The notes: a model not told the origin generated them from the sequence alone. Counted from the first letter of the stretch, positions 40,320 through 50,738 are shown. The stretch: DNA of 64,000 nucleotides from Moesziomyces globuligerus (GCA_030849465.1 JARVLF010000015.1:2356001-2420000), one strand, 5' to 3'. A program made the numbers and translations.

Positions 40320-40939
40320 GGTGATGGTCAGAGCCGGCCGAGCGGGCGAACTCTGAGGTTCTGAACTAGGCCAGACGAGCCGATGCGAGGTCCATGGAAC
40401 GGAGATTGCTTATGCGATGAGACGTGAGGCGTGTCGATGATGCAGAGCCGAGCGGCGATACCCAGCAGATGTGGATCGATTGGGGCTCGTGAGGCAGTCT
40501 GAAGAGCTGACGCTGCAGGTGGCGCTCCCCGAAGGAAAGGTGTGGCAAGCCGAGCAGCGGTTTGGGCGTATGGCGTAGATGAGAGATGCCGGAGTGCGCG
40601 TCGCGGGGGCGAGGGTGTTGTGTCGCAGCGTGTGGCGCTTTGATGCGCTTGCCGACGTCACCGATGGTGGATGTGATGGTGCAAAGGGCGGGCGAGGGCA
40701 ACGAGTGACCGTCGATGGCTGGTGCGAGGTGACAAGGTGGCCGTGGATGAGTAAGGCGAGGCTGCTGCTGCTGCTCTCCACCCACAGATCTCACAAATGA
40801 AAGGTTGGTTCGCACTTGACGCTTCACAGTTTCATGGCGGATGTGGGCCGAAGCAGCTTGGGGCACGGGTCCAGTCGAGCCCTGAGCGCCACGAGCGCTC
40901 TGCGGCCCTGCAGCCAGGCTGGCTGGGCCTTTGGATTCA

Positions 40940-40972
<33 letters not shown>

Positions 40973-41820
40973 GCCAAATTGAATTGCCGAGCGAGCCAGT
41001 TCAACAGATCGCCGCGACCCTGAGCCGCAAGGGCGGTGCGCTGCGCTCCTCTCTCTCCGCTCTGCTCGAATCGCCGCTCGCGCATTTTCAAGCCCGAGCC
41101 GCTCCGTCCAAGCGCGGTGGTCCTAAATTCAATCACAAATGAGTTTGCTGCAGCTTGCACCTTCCGAATGTTTGCCTGTCTCTCTCTTTTCGAACCAAAT
41201 TCTTTTTCGCCCTTGAACCCTCACAGCGCATTCCTGCCTGGAACCCGCAGCGGCTCGCTCCAGGAGTGGCAGGGTCCATCCCGTCCGCGCAGAAAGCTTT
41301 AGTGGTGTCCGTAACTCTGACAACCGCACCGGGCTGGTGCGGGCAAGCTGGTTTGGCACGCTTCTCGCTTCCCTGTCGCTGCAGAGCACCTGCAGCTGCA
41401 AATCAGCGTTGCTCGGCTTCACCACCTGACCAGCCCAAATCCTCCCACCCAAAAAGAAGCTCGTCGGCCTTCCAAAACATGCCACGCTTTGCTAGCCTTT
41501 CCATCACGTTGCATCCTCGCCTAGGCCGCGCCTAGCCTTTCGTCTGGCGTGTCAGAAGGCACTTTTCCACTCTGTCCGTTTCAAATCGCGCCATTTCCCG
41601 ATGACCCAGTGACACACGCGTCAGAAAGCCTGTCAGGAAAGATTTGGCAACCGGCACGCTATCGCACGGTGCAGAAGATACACCAGGCTCTCATTCACAG
41701 GCGACCAGCCGGGGAGGTTCATTGTCTGCATGCATGGCGCAGGCGCAGCATGCATTGCACACTCAATACATCGGAAACGTCGGAAGCAATGAATTGCGAC
41801 AGGGACGAACCGACCCGACT
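40320..41820. other. Intergenic region between the MFS gene and the disordered-protein gene
   Basis: About 1.5 kb. It contains a (CTG)10 tract at 40942-40971 that reads polyglutamine on the minus strand, in a frame that begins without an ATG and has no domain. This is more likely 5' leader and promoter of the minus-strand gene at 40319. Nothing else is recognised. Confidence 0.5.
40942..40971. repeat. (CTG)10 trinucleotide tract
   Basis: Ten perfect CTG units (CAG on the minus strand) lie about 620 bp upstream of the start of the disordered-protein gene. The unit count is the same as at 3577-3606. Confidence 0.95.
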
Positions 41821-43638
41821 TTACGCTGTCCGCACCGGCACTTCCGGAGGTGTGCTGCCGTTGGAGAACGAGTTGGCCCGCGAAACGTTTCGCGAGGCGT
41901 TCCTCGATGCATTGCGCGAAGCATTGCGCGAAGCATTGCGCGAAGCCGCATGCTGCGAAGTGTGGTACGAGCTGCGACGCGAGCCCAGTCCGGTGACAGG
42001 TCGCCTCGGCGCCCCAGTGGCGCCCGCTTCGTGGCCGTCTTGCTTGCCCGAGCCCTTGCGCTCGGCGTCCAGTTGCTGCGCGAATGGCGAGCGCTTTCGC
42101 AGCACGGGTCCCTTCCAGTAGATCACGTACACCGCTAGCACCAGCAACGTTGCGATGCAGAACAGGATCGTCGACGCATACTCCAGATTGCGTCCCTTAG
42201 AGCGTCCAATGTTGGTGTAGAACGGCGTCGCTGGCACCGTCAGCACTCCTGCCAGGAAGTCGCGCGCCCATCCGTTGCCGCCCGTCGCCGATGCCGAGTA
42301 CGGGCCATACGCTGCGATCATGTAGTCGATCGTGCTGCCGTACACGCTGAAGTTTGCGATGCCGATGAGCGCAGCGAACACCATCGTCCCCATCCAATGG
42401 ACCGGCGGACCCACCGACGTCCACGCGAAGCCGATCAGCCCGATGGGTAGGAGCGGTGCGACGAAGAGCAGCCACCAGAGGCGCGACTCGTACTGCGCAT
42501 GCTCATCGTGCGGCTTGGCAGCGCGAACCTTCTTCTGTTGCCCGATGGCCACAATGTAGATCGCATAGCCGATGAAGTATCCAACCAGCAGCGGAAGGAA
42601 CGAGAGACCCACCGCCACCGTGCTGAACCCCCACTGAGCGTACACGAGCGAGTAGGACTGCAGGAAGATGAAGATGAGCGCGTCGCTGAAGCCCGAGAGG
42701 AGCGAGAGCGTGAGCACGATGGGCTCGGTCAGGAACATGTGGAAGGGCCTGATCCAGGTGATGAGGATCTCCTTGAGCGTGAACCGCTCCTTGAAGCTTC
42801 GCAGCTCGTTCGGTCCATAGATGTTGGGGTTCTTGCCGGACTTGCGCCACTCCTTGGCGATGCGGTCCATCATGATGGTCGACCTGGTCTCCGGCACCAG
42901 GAATAGATGGAGCAGCTGCACTGCACCGCCAAAGATGAGCTGGATCCAGATCGTCCATCTCCAATTCAGATTGGCCTCAACGAAGCCGCCAACTACAGGT
43001 CCGAGCACGGAACCACCGACCGAAGAGAAGACGACGTAGGCTACGGCGTACTGTTGGCTCTCTGCATCCCACATATCGGCGATCATACCTAAGGTCACCG
43101 AGCCTCCTGCCGATGAGAGACCGCCAAGGGCACGGCCGACCAAGATGGAGGCGAAGTTTGGGGCCAGCGCCACGGGAAGCTGCCAAATGTTGACGAGGAA
43201 GAGACTGACTTGCAGGATGGGTTTGCGACCGAGCTCCTCTGACCACGGGGCAAAAATCTCGCAGCCAAACGCATAGAAAACGAGAAAGAGCATGGCACCG
43301 CATCGTGCGGCCTGGGCACTGACGTTGAACTCTTCAGCGATGCCTGTGATGCCGTTCGAATAGAGCGAAGTGTTGAAATTCATCGAGACCTGGATGAGGA
43401 AAATGATGGTGAGAATGGTCCATTTCTTGACGGAGGAAAAGCTGTATCCGAGTTGGTCGTAGCAGTCATCCTCGGTGATCTCGATCTTGCCGTCGGCGCG
43501 CATGCGTGTGAGTGTCTTGTCGAGCTTCTCAGCGTTGAAATGGGCGTGAGCATGGTCCATCTCGGAGGTGCGGGTCTGCGTGCCACCGGGAGTGGTAGAC
43601 GCTCGAGGAGAGCTGTCGGAAGCCTTCTTCTCTTCCAT
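41821..43638 (-). CDS. MFS drug/polyamine:H+ antiporter (DHA1, Tpo/Flr-like)
   Basis: A 605-residue plasma-membrane exporter. A ~75-residue hydrophilic N-terminus is followed by 12 predicted helices. Helix 1 is WTILTIIFLIQVSMNFN. The loop 2-3 motif APWSEELGRKPIL is the MFS G-x-x-x-D/E-R/K-x-G-R-K/R pattern, and helix 5 carries the antiporter motif C region (VVFSSVGGSVLGPVVGGFV). FLVPETRSTIMMDRIAKEWRK after helix 6 is typical of the fungal DHA1 polyamine/drug group. The C-terminal tail carries five copies of the tetrapeptide ASRN/VSRN, encoded by a 12-bp tandem repeat at 41909-41944, and is probably cytosolic and phosphorylated. A TATA-like element lies about 97 bp upstream. Substrate cannot be deduced. 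Confidence 0.88.
   Translation of the reverse strand: MEEKKASDSSPRASTTPGGTQTRTSEMDHAHAHFNAEKLDKTLTRMRADGKIEITEDDCYDQLGYSFSSVKKWTILTIIFLIQVSMNFNTSLYSNGITGIAEEFNVSAQAARCGAMLFLVFYAFGCEIFAPWSEELGRKPILQVSLFLVNIWQLPVALAPNFASILVGRALGGLSSAGGSVTLGMIADMWDAESQQYAVAYVVFSSVGGSVLGPVVGGFVEANLNWRWTIWIQLIFGGAVQLLHLFLVPETRSTIMMDRIAKEWRKSGKNPNIYGPNELRSFKERFTLKEILITWIRPFHMFLTEPIVLTLSLLSGFSDALIFIFLQSYSLVYAQWGFSTVAVGLSFLPLLVGYFIGYAIYIVAIGQQKKVRAAKPHDEHAQYESRLWWLLFVAPLLPIGLIGFAWTSVGPPVHWMGTMVFAALIGIANFSVYGSTIDYMIAAYGPYSASATGGNGWARDFLAGVLTVPATPFYTNIGRSKGRNLEYASTILFCIATLLVLAVYVIYWKGPVLRKRSPFAQQLDAERKGSGKQDGHEAGATGAPRRPVTGLGSRRSSYHTSQHAASRNASRNASRNASRNASRNVSRANSFSNGSTPPEVPVRTA
41909..41944. repeat. 12-bp tandem repeat inside the MFS gene tail
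   Basis: Three exact copies of GCATTGCGCGAA, flanked by degenerate copies on the left, encode the SRNA tetrapeptide repeat of the transporter C-terminus. Confidence 0.93.
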
Positions 43639-44844
43639 GATGAGAGCTGGATGCCGTAGTAAGGTCGAATAGGAGGAAAACGGAAGGGCGAAGAGAAGGA
43701 GAAGTGTGGAGTAGGGAGATTGTGATGTCGAGCGCTTATATCGTCTGGCACTGGGAAGCTGTCCGGGGTAGGTGCTTTTTGGCGGGACCTCCGCAAAGAG
43801 GGCATGTGCTCATTGGACGTTTAAGCCAGCGCCCAACTTTAGTGCAGGCACGAGCGAGCGATCTACTTCACTGTACTGGAGCAGCACCCTTCTCCAAGAA
43901 TAGGCTCGGAGATGCCGAATCCCACGCTTCCAACCGAGGCCGCCGCTTCCAACGGGATCCTCTCGCCAGCCCAGCCTCTGCCGCTCTCGCGCTCTCGCAC
44001 TTTGCGGCTAACTCATGCTCAACCCAGCCACCGCGGTCAACGAGCGCTTGGTCTTTCCCCATCTTGCACCCGCTCCTCATTTGCGTGTACAATAACCTGA
44101 GAAACTCGAACTCAGCACTCTTGCAGATGGATCAATTGCCGTCGGTGACAGCGCGGTCAACCGCACATCAATCGGCGGCACGCAAACCAAGCGAGATGAC
44201 GGCACATCGGACTTTTTCCCTCGCCGCTCTGCTACTGGTGTCGGAGAATTTGAAGAATTCGAGTCGAGCGCGCAGGCTCGCATCAATCCGATTTTCTTTG
44301 ATGACGTAAAGAGACAAGCCCCCGCGCTTCCAGCCGTGAGGACATCGCTGCGATGAGTATCATCTGTGTCTATAGTAACGATCAACGATCCCTTTTTGCC
44401 ACGGTCATCACGAGGTCGTGAAGAAGCTTTTGAAATTCCCAAGCAGAGCTGCTGCTAGCGCCATGTTTTCTGCCCAAGTGCGCCTTCTGACGGCGCTCAC
44501 CCCACACGAACCAGCTTCCGGTCGGTCTCTTCTCCACTTACGTCGCTAAGACCCTTGTCGCTTAAGACGGTGCTGGCGCGTGACCCCCTGAAACACTTCT
44601 CTGCAGCCGAGCTAACTGATTGTGGCTACAGCGAAGCAATTGGGCCCCCCCCTTGTCCAGCTCAGACCAATCTAGAACCGGAAGTCCCTCAAAGCGAAGG
44701 TTTCAAGTTGGTTGCATCTTCAGGGATCGGGCCTGTCCGCTTGGACCAGGGTCACTTAAAATGAAAGAGTTCAGACCTACAATGCTTGAGACGAAGATGC
44801 AAAGGGCAATACAAGTACAAGAGATGACCGCACTCAGTAGAAGG
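43639..44844. other. Intergenic region upstream of the MFS transporter gene
   Basis: About 1.2 kb between the MFS start and the CSN2 stop, both on the minus strand. It probably carries a large regulated promoter of the transporter. No gene or RNA is recognised. Confidence 0.55.
43735..43740 (-). promoter_or_regulatory. TATA-like box of the MFS gene
   Basis: TATAAG on the minus strand, about 97 bp upstream of the start codon at 43638. Confidence 0.4.
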
Positions 44845-46290
44845 TTATCGGAGTGAAGGGCCGAGGCTAGCTGCCATACCCATACCCACTCCCATGCGCA
44901 GGAACGAGCCACCGACGCTCGCTCCCGATCCACTAGCTGCGCCCGCAGCATGCTTGACATGCACGGATGAGCCCACCCGGTCCAGCTCGGTGGTCCATTT
45001 GTCCAGCGCCTGGTAACGAGGTTTTCCCGAGCTCGCTGCGCTGCGGTCGAGCTCGACAAACTGTCCCACCTGATCAATCCGCGCCTGGATGCTCTCGTCC
45101 AGAATGAGCGAGATGAGCAGATCTTCCACCTTATCCACACCAATGTTGAGCTGTTGCGCCAAGTAGCTCAGCTGGATGCGCGAATACGGCTTGATCGTGT
45201 CGATGAGATACTGCGTCCGCAGCCCACGCAGCACATCGTCGATGTAGGCTTTGATGAACGGGTCGTCGAGGATCGTGCGCTTGTTTTCGCGCAGAATCTT
45301 CTCAGCCTCGTGCACCTCTCTGCGTTGGTAGGCTGCGACAAGGTTGGTCATGGCGACGATTTCGGGATCATTTTTGTAGGGCTTGGTCTCTTGCGAATCG
45401 AATGGGTTGATGTCGCTTCCCATCAGCATGTGCGCAAGCACGAGGTACTTGAGGACCTGGACACGCTGCGTGCTGCCTGCCTCGTCGTAGTTGAGAAAGG
45501 CCTGGAAAAAGTCGACCTGGGCCGCGGCCCAGTTCTTTTCCGACATGTGCATCTTGCCTCCGCATTCGCGGATCACGCCCATGATGCGCGGATGCGGAAT
45601 GGCGCTCTTGACCTGCAAGGTCGAGCTGTATACCTCCTTGAGCTTCTTGAAGTTGCCCACCTCGCCGTACATCTGAATCTCGAGCGCAAAGACTTCGAGA
45701 AGGATGGTCCCCTTGGATTGATCGTCTGTGCCGTCCTGGCTGGTGCAGTACGCCCGCAACTCCTTGAGAGATTTGGCAAGGCGGTTCCACTCCTTGCGCG
45801 CCAGCCAGATACGAGCGAGCTTGAGGTCTGTCTTGATGGACAGGCGCTCATTCTTGGCGTCTTCCAGCGCAGATTTGGTGACGTCGTAGAAGGACTGCAT
45901 GGTGGAGAGCCCCACGTCGGTGGCATTGGATACGTAGTCGAGGATGTTGTTGATCGACTTTTCCGAGTAGTTGCGGGTGACGGCGCTCTTGGTATACGAG
46001 AGCAGCTGCGTGTATGATTGGAGCGCTTCGGCATGTCGGCCGCGGTGGAAGTTGATCTTGGTCTGCTGCTTGAGCGCCTTGAAGCCCCAGTCGCCCTTCT
46101 CCTTTTCGGCTTCGACCACAGCCTGGAGCTCTCGTATAGCGCCGTCCGGATCGCCGTCCTTGATATTCTTGGCGTTGTAGTACATGTTCTCGATATCGGC
46201 GTCGGCATCTTCCAGGTCGTCGTCCTCCTCGTATTCAAAGTCATAGTCCTCGTCCGCCGCATCATCCATGATGAATTCTTCGTCCGACAT
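44845..46290 (-). CDS. CSN2: COP9 signalosome subunit 2 (Csn2)
   Basis: A 481-residue intronless subunit of the COP9 signalosome, which removes Nedd8 from cullins. It opens with the highly conserved acidic N-terminus MSDEEFIMDDAADEDYDFEYEED and the ENMYYNAKNIKD / WGFKALKQQTKINF segments of CSN2 (Alien/TRIP15). A helical-repeat region follows (ILDYVSNA, LARIWLARKEWNRLAKSLKEL). A PCI domain is at about 330-440 (RTQYLIDTIKPYSRIQLSYLAQQLNI, VEDLLISLILDESIQARIDQVGQFVEL). Length is close to the usual 440-490. The Gly/Ser-rich tail after the PCI domain is an extension. It is divergent from the GNPAT-like gene. Confidence 0.95.
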   Translation of the reverse strand: MSDEEFIMDDAADEDYDFEYEEDDDLEDADADIENMYYNAKNIKDGDPDGAIRELQAVVEAEKEKGDWGFKALKQQTKINFHRGRHAEALQSYTQLLSYTKSAVTRNYSEKSINNILDYVSNATDVGLSTMQSFYDVTKSALEDAKNERLSIKTDLKLARIWLARKEWNRLAKSLKELRAYCTSQDGTDDQSKGTILLEVFALEIQMYGEVGNFKKLKEVYSSTLQVKSAIPHPRIMGVIRECGGKMHMSEKNWAAAQVDFFQAFLNYDEAGSTQRVQVLKYLVLAHMLMGSDINPFDSQETKPYKNDPEIVAMTNLVAAYQRREVHEAEKILRENKRTILDDPFIKAYIDDVLRGLRTQYLIDTIKPYSRIQLSYLAQQLNIGVDKVEDLLISLILDESIQARIDQVGQFVELDRSAASSGKPRYQALDKWTTELDRVGSSVHVKHAAGAASGSGASVGGSFLRMGVGMGMAASLGPSLR

Positions 46291-46983
46291 GATGTCGTGC
46301 GGCTGCTGGCTGGTGTTTCACAGCTGGAGAGGGTGAATTTGGAAGTGCTGCGAAGAGACAGAGCGCAGCGAGCAGAATGTAGGCTCTCTCTCTCTTTCAG
46401 CAGGGGTGGAAAGATGGACCGCTGTTGTGGCAGCGAGACAGAAAGTGGTTGAAGTGTGGTGATCACGACCTGAAGACCTTCGACCTAGGCCTTCAAGTGG
46501 AGCTTGGCTGAGCAACCTGTCCCGTGCGCGCACACTGCAGACCGCAAGCAGCGGCCTAACAAAGTTGAATTTTTCGCGGCTGTTTTCCCCGCATCCCCGA
46601 AGAGAAGCCCACCTGGAGACGGAACGTTACAGCAGCATCGAATCGGCGGACCTGCACGCAGCAGCCCCGGCCGGCGAAAGAAGAGCCCGTCGGGCTGGTT
46701 TCACGAGGATTTTGGCAGGAAAGAGGACTCGGCGAAGTCACAAAGATGGCGGTGACTATCGTGACTTCCCGCCTCACGTTCGCTATCGGCCTGGCCTGAG
46801 TGCCAAGATTCTGCAAGGTCGGATTTCTGTGACGTCGAAGCAGCTCGTCGGTTGCTGCGAAGGGGAAGGCGAAACGCACCCAACAGGAACGGGACTCGCG
46901 GACGAAGTGATCCTGAGCGCCGAACAGCAAGCTTGCCCAGCTTTGAATCTTCGGAAACCCTCTTCTCTCGCATCGAGCCTACC
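46291..46983. other. Divergent promoter between CSN2 and the acyltransferase gene
   Basis: No separate gene is supported. The acyltransferase frame extends 44 codons upstream, but only to a TTG codon. Confidence 0.5.
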
Positions 46984-49464
46984 ATGACACGGAATACGGC
47001 CGATCGTACCGGCTCTCGGTCGCTGCCGCCTTCGGAGGCAAATCTGCCATCGGTCGAGCACGAGAGTTCCGTCTTATCGCAGCAGCTCGGCGACCTCGGC
47101 TCGTCGAGGCGGAAGGACCGGCATCTTGCCGACAAGGCAGGCATCCTCACGGCCGAAGAGCACAAGCTCGGTGATCTCAATGTGGTGGCTGCCTACAAGG
47201 CGCACTTTCGCGAGTCGCCGTTCGAGTTCCTGCAGCAGTTCGTTGCGTATGGGCAGGGAACCGGCTGGCGCGGCTACTCGAACTACATTGGCGCCCCCAT
47301 CCTCTACAGCGGATGTTCCGAAGAGAGCATCCGCGCGGTGCTCAACAGCGAGCAGGTGCAGGAGCGCATTCGTAAGCTCGCCTCCAGTCGTGTCGACCGC
47401 CTCCTGCCCGATCAGCCGCCTGCATCTCCCGCCGGTCCCAACAAGACGCAGAAGAACCTCGCCATCTTTAAGGAGCGGAAGCGCCGCCAGATCGAGCAGC
47501 AGCTGCGCGACGAGGCGCTCGCCATCCTCCACGTCGGCGTGGCTCGCATCGACTCGCTTTCCTTCATCAAGTTCTTCGCTGCCACCGTCAACAACATCCT
47601 CGCCCGCATGTACCATCAGGGTATCCATATCAGCGTCCCGCAGGTGCTTGAGCTTCGCCGTGTCGCCGCCTACGCTGCCGAGCGAAAGCAGAGCATCCTC
47701 TTCCTTCCATGCCACAAGTCCCATATCGACTATCTCACCGTCTCATGGCTCATGTTCCGTCTTGGCATCGCCCTTCCGCACATCATTGCCGGCGAGAATC
47801 TCGATCTGCCCGTCCTCGGCGACGTCCTCCGCAAGGGAGGCGCGTTCTTCATCCGTCGTTCCTTCTCCGGCGATCAGCTCTATCCGGCCGTGATCAAGGA
47901 GTACGTCGAAACGCTGCTCGCAAGCGGCAAGAATCTCGAGTGCTTCATCGAGGGTACACGCTCACGAACCGGAAAGCTCCTCCCGCCCAAGCTCGGCATC
48001 CTCAAGTACGTGGTCGAGGGTCTGCTCAATGGTCGCACCGACGACGTCTGGATCTGCCCTGTCAGTCTTCAGTACGACTCGGTCATCGAGTCCGAGACCT
48101 ACGTTTCCGAGCTTCTTGGAAAGCCCAAGGAGGCCGAGTCTCTTCTGGGCCTGCTCTCGGGCAGTTCGTCCCTGTTGCAACTCAAAATGGGTCGTATCGA
48201 CATCCGCTTCGATACACCATGGTCTTTGCTGGGCTTTATCAAGGAGCAAAAAGATCGCCGAGCTGCCCCCGGCTACAAGGACGAAAAGGTGGAGCTGGAC
48301 CCAGTCAACAACGAGAGGCATAAGGTCCTCCTGCTCAAGGCGCTCGGATACCGCGTACTCGCCGATATCAACAAGGTCTCAGTCGTCATGCCCGCCGCAC
48401 TGATCGGCACTGTCGTGCTTATTCTCCGAGGACGCGGCGTCTCGCGCAGCGAGCTCATCCGCAGGGTCGAGTGGCTCCGCGCTGCGATCGTCAAAAAGGG
48501 CTTCACCGTAGCCGACTTTGGCGTGATGAACACGAGCGAGGTTGTGGACCGCGCGTTGGGCACCGTGATGAAGGGTCTCATTGCCGAGGAGAAGGATGTG
48601 ATGGAGCCCACCTTCGTGCCGGTCAAGCGCTTCGAGCTCAGCTTCTACCGCAACCAGGTGATCCACATCTTCGTTTCCGAGTCGCTCGCCGCCGCCGCGC
48701 TCTACACCAGGGTCAAACAAGGCGGCACCGCCCCGATGCAGAGGATGACGCGAAAGGACCTCCTGACCGAATGCCTGTTCATCTCTTCGGTCCTCCGCAA
48801 CGAGTTCGTCTTTGGCGTCGACTCGCTCGAGATCAACGTTGATCGCACCATCGACGGCATGGTCGCTGAAGGCATCTTAGAGAAGCATCCAGACATCAAA
48901 CCCGAGGAAGGAGGCTCCGTCGAGCTGAGCGCCAAGGAGCGCGAGAACGGCCGAGAGAACTACGACTCGTTCCTCTTCCTCATTTGGCCCTTCATCGAAG
49001 GATACTGGCTGGCTGCCGTGTCTCTACTCTCGCTCATTCCGCAGGCCGCCGAGGCGCAAGGCTATCCGGAGACCAAGCTGCCCTGGTTTGCTGCCAAGGA
49101 CTTTGAGAAGCACACGCAGTTACTCGGCAAGACGCTCTACGCGCAGGGCGAGCTCTCGTACCTCGAGTCGATCAACGCGGCTACACTGTCGCAGGCGTTC
49201 ACCAGGATGGAGGAGATGGGGATGATTCTGCGCAAGAAGTCGTCGCATCAGAAGCCCGTACCGATCATGTCGCTGCACCCAAGCTTTTGGCCCTCGCAGA
49301 CTTCGAAGCTCACGGACTACATCGACCACCTCTCCCAGTTCCGACGCGAGGGCAAGGACCGACGAGAGCAAAACGTTGGCGGCAAGGTGCGAAAGTACAC
49401 GTCCATGTACATCCCCTCTGTGGTGGAGGAGTCGATCATAAAGCAGCGGCAAGCGCAGATGTGA
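46984..49464 (+). CDS. Glycerol-3-phosphate/dihydroxyacetone-phosphate acyltransferase (GNPAT/PlsB family)
   Basis: An 826-residue acyltransferase. Block I HKSHIDYL has the catalytic H-x4-D (His about 244). Block II is GGAFFIRRSF (about 286-295), block III is FIEGTRSRTGK (about 320-330), and block IV is CPVSLQYD. The set and spacing match the GNPAT/PlsB family, which acylates sn-1 of glycerol-3-phosphate or DHAP at the start of glycerolipid or ether-lipid synthesis. A C-terminal helical region with ENYDSFLFLIWPFIEGYW follows. Length is nearer bacterial PlsB (about 800) than mammalian GNPAT (680), yet the block sequences look more GNPAT-like. The C-terminus (QAQM) is not a PTS1 peroxisome signal. 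The ATG at 46984 has A at -3 and is the first in frame. Baker's yeast uses a different GPAT family. Confidence 0.85.
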   Translation: MTRNTADRTGSRSLPPSEANLPSVEHESSVLSQQLGDLGSSRRKDRHLADKAGILTAEEHKLGDLNVVAAYKAHFRESPFEFLQQFVAYGQGTGWRGYSNYIGAPILYSGCSEESIRAVLNSEQVQERIRKLASSRVDRLLPDQPPASPAGPNKTQKNLAIFKERKRRQIEQQLRDEALAILHVGVARIDSLSFIKFFAATVNNILARMYHQGIHISVPQVLELRRVAAYAAERKQSILFLPCHKSHIDYLTVSWLMFRLGIALPHIIAGENLDLPVLGDVLRKGGAFFIRRSFSGDQLYPAVIKEYVETLLASGKNLECFIEGTRSRTGKLLPPKLGILKYVVEGLLNGRTDDVWICPVSLQYDSVIESETYVSELLGKPKEAESLLGLLSGSSSLLQLKMGRIDIRFDTPWSLLGFIKEQKDRRAAPGYKDEKVELDPVNNERHKVLLLKALGYRVLADINKVSVVMPAALIGTVVLILRGRGVSRSELIRRVEWLRAAIVKKGFTVADFGVMNTSEVVDRALGTVMKGLIAEEKDVMEPTFVPVKRFELSFYRNQVIHIFVSESLAAAALYTRVKQGGTAPMQRMTRKDLLTECLFISSVLRNEFVFGVDSLEINVDRTIDGMVAEGILEKHPDIKPEEGGSVELSAKERENGRENYDSFLFLIWPFIEGYWLAAVSLLSLIPQAAEAQGYPETKLPWFAAKDFEKHTQLLGKTLYAQGELSYLESINAATLSQAFTRMEEMGMILRKKSSHQKPVPIMSLHPSFWPSQTSKLTDYIDHLSQFRREGKDRREQNVGGKVRKYTSMYIPSVVEESIIKQRQAQM

Positions 49465-49604
49465 ATGCTGCAGGAATCTTTCTCTATTAAAGGGCCCTGG
49501 CCGCTCACTTGTGCCGCCAATATCGATACTATGCTCAAAGGCAATTTGGTACATGCGCGCCTTTGGTGGCCCAGCAGAACATCCGATTGTGCCAGATTCA
49601 GCCA

Positions 49605-50653
49605 TCACACGTACTGGAAGGGAACAAGCGGAAAGAGTCAGTCAAATGATGGACCGATGGTCGCCTGGATTTTGAGGCACAACTTACTTCGTAGCAGAGG
49701 TCGCCGGCGCGGGTGTCCATGACGTTGCGCACGGGAACCTGGTCGATGAGATTGCCGAACGAAGGCAGCATGTCGTTGATGTTGGCATTGAAGGGGCCAG
49801 TCTTGGAGTCTGCGCCGGGAAGGTTGCCCGAGTAATCCGACAGACGTTTGGAGGGGTTCTTGTCCTGCCAAAGCGCCCAGAGTCGATCGATCTGAGCGTG
49901 ATGGAGGAAAAAGAGCGGCTCGTTGGGCGAAGAAGCGGGCGCCATATCGCCGGCGATGTACTGATGGACGGCACCGTGAGGGGAGCCTTCGAGGTAGTAG
50001 CGGTAGTCGTTGAATCTGGCCATGACCTGACCTTTCTGCACGGCGGTAGAGTTGAAGTTGCCCACGAGGTTCGGGTTGTTCTCGAAATTGCGCCTCAACT
50101 TGTGAGGTTGGTATGCCGGCTGGTCATTGGCAGGCATGATGTTGAGGGTAAAGTTACGGAACGGGCCTGCCATGACCGGGTCGCCAGTGCCACCGAATCC
50201 ATCCTTTGCGGAGAAGATGGGGTCTACTGCTGGGTTTCCGGTATCGGCGGCCTTTGTCCAGTCCCAATAAGGCGTTGGGCCGTCATAACCACACGATCGA
50301 AGCGCCCTCTCGCGGGCCTGCACGAATCGACGATGCCAGGGGAGGAAGGCGGCAACGGCATGGATGTTGTGGTCTTGCTGAATGTGAATGGCTGGAAAGT
50401 CGTCGTACAGATTCTTGGAAGCTTTGATCCCAGTCCGAGCAGGCTTGGTCTTGAGGCACTTGACAGCATCAAGGTACGATCGCTTTTGGCTCGCGGTCAA
50501 TCGATTCCAATCGACTCTCTTTGCGAGCGAGCTGCATTTCGACAAGCTTCTTGGATTGATTGCCTTGGCGTTCTCCGCCTCAAGAGGCAGTGCTACAGCT
50601 CTATAAGCTGCCAGCACGAGGAGGAGAAACGGAAACCAGGCCGTTGCTGGCAT
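49605..50653 (-). CDS. Secreted tyrosinase
   Basis: A 324-residue type-3 copper oxidase. The signal peptide is MPATAWFPFLLLVLAAYRAVA. The CuA site contains HNIHAVAAFLPWHRRFV and the CuB site contains HGAVHQYIAGDM and FFLHHAQIDRLWALWQ, giving the usual histidine ligands. Two exons: 49688-50653 and a last coding exon of only nine bases (49605-49613, Tyr-Val-stop), joined across a 74-bp intron (GTAAGT donor at 49687, TTCCAG acceptor ending 49614). The spliced end LCYEYV is like the conserved Tyr-x-Tyr end of tyrosinase cores. Unspliced, the frame runs 29 codons into intron and unrelated sequence. There is no long C-terminal lid domain, so it may be made in active form. It probably oxidises phenols extracellularly (melanin, defence phenolics). 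Confidence 0.9.
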
Positions 50654-50738
50654 GTTGCTGCGTACAAGCGTGGAGCGGGTTGAAACGACGAGTTGTTGCT
50701 GAACAAGGTACTCGGACGGCTACAGGCCTGCAAAGCTC

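Noticed and set aside
40366..41160. Polyglutamine-containing 264-codon minus-strand frame
   Set aside because: Starts with GTG, not ATG. It is driven by the CTG tract and has no domain, so leader DNA is more likely.
46852..46983. N-terminal extension of the acyltransferase; similar ATG-less extensions of the FAD oxidoreductase (33625) and aminopeptidase (53560)
   Set aside because: Each begins at TTG or GTG and shows no conserved sequence; the first ATG was used instead.
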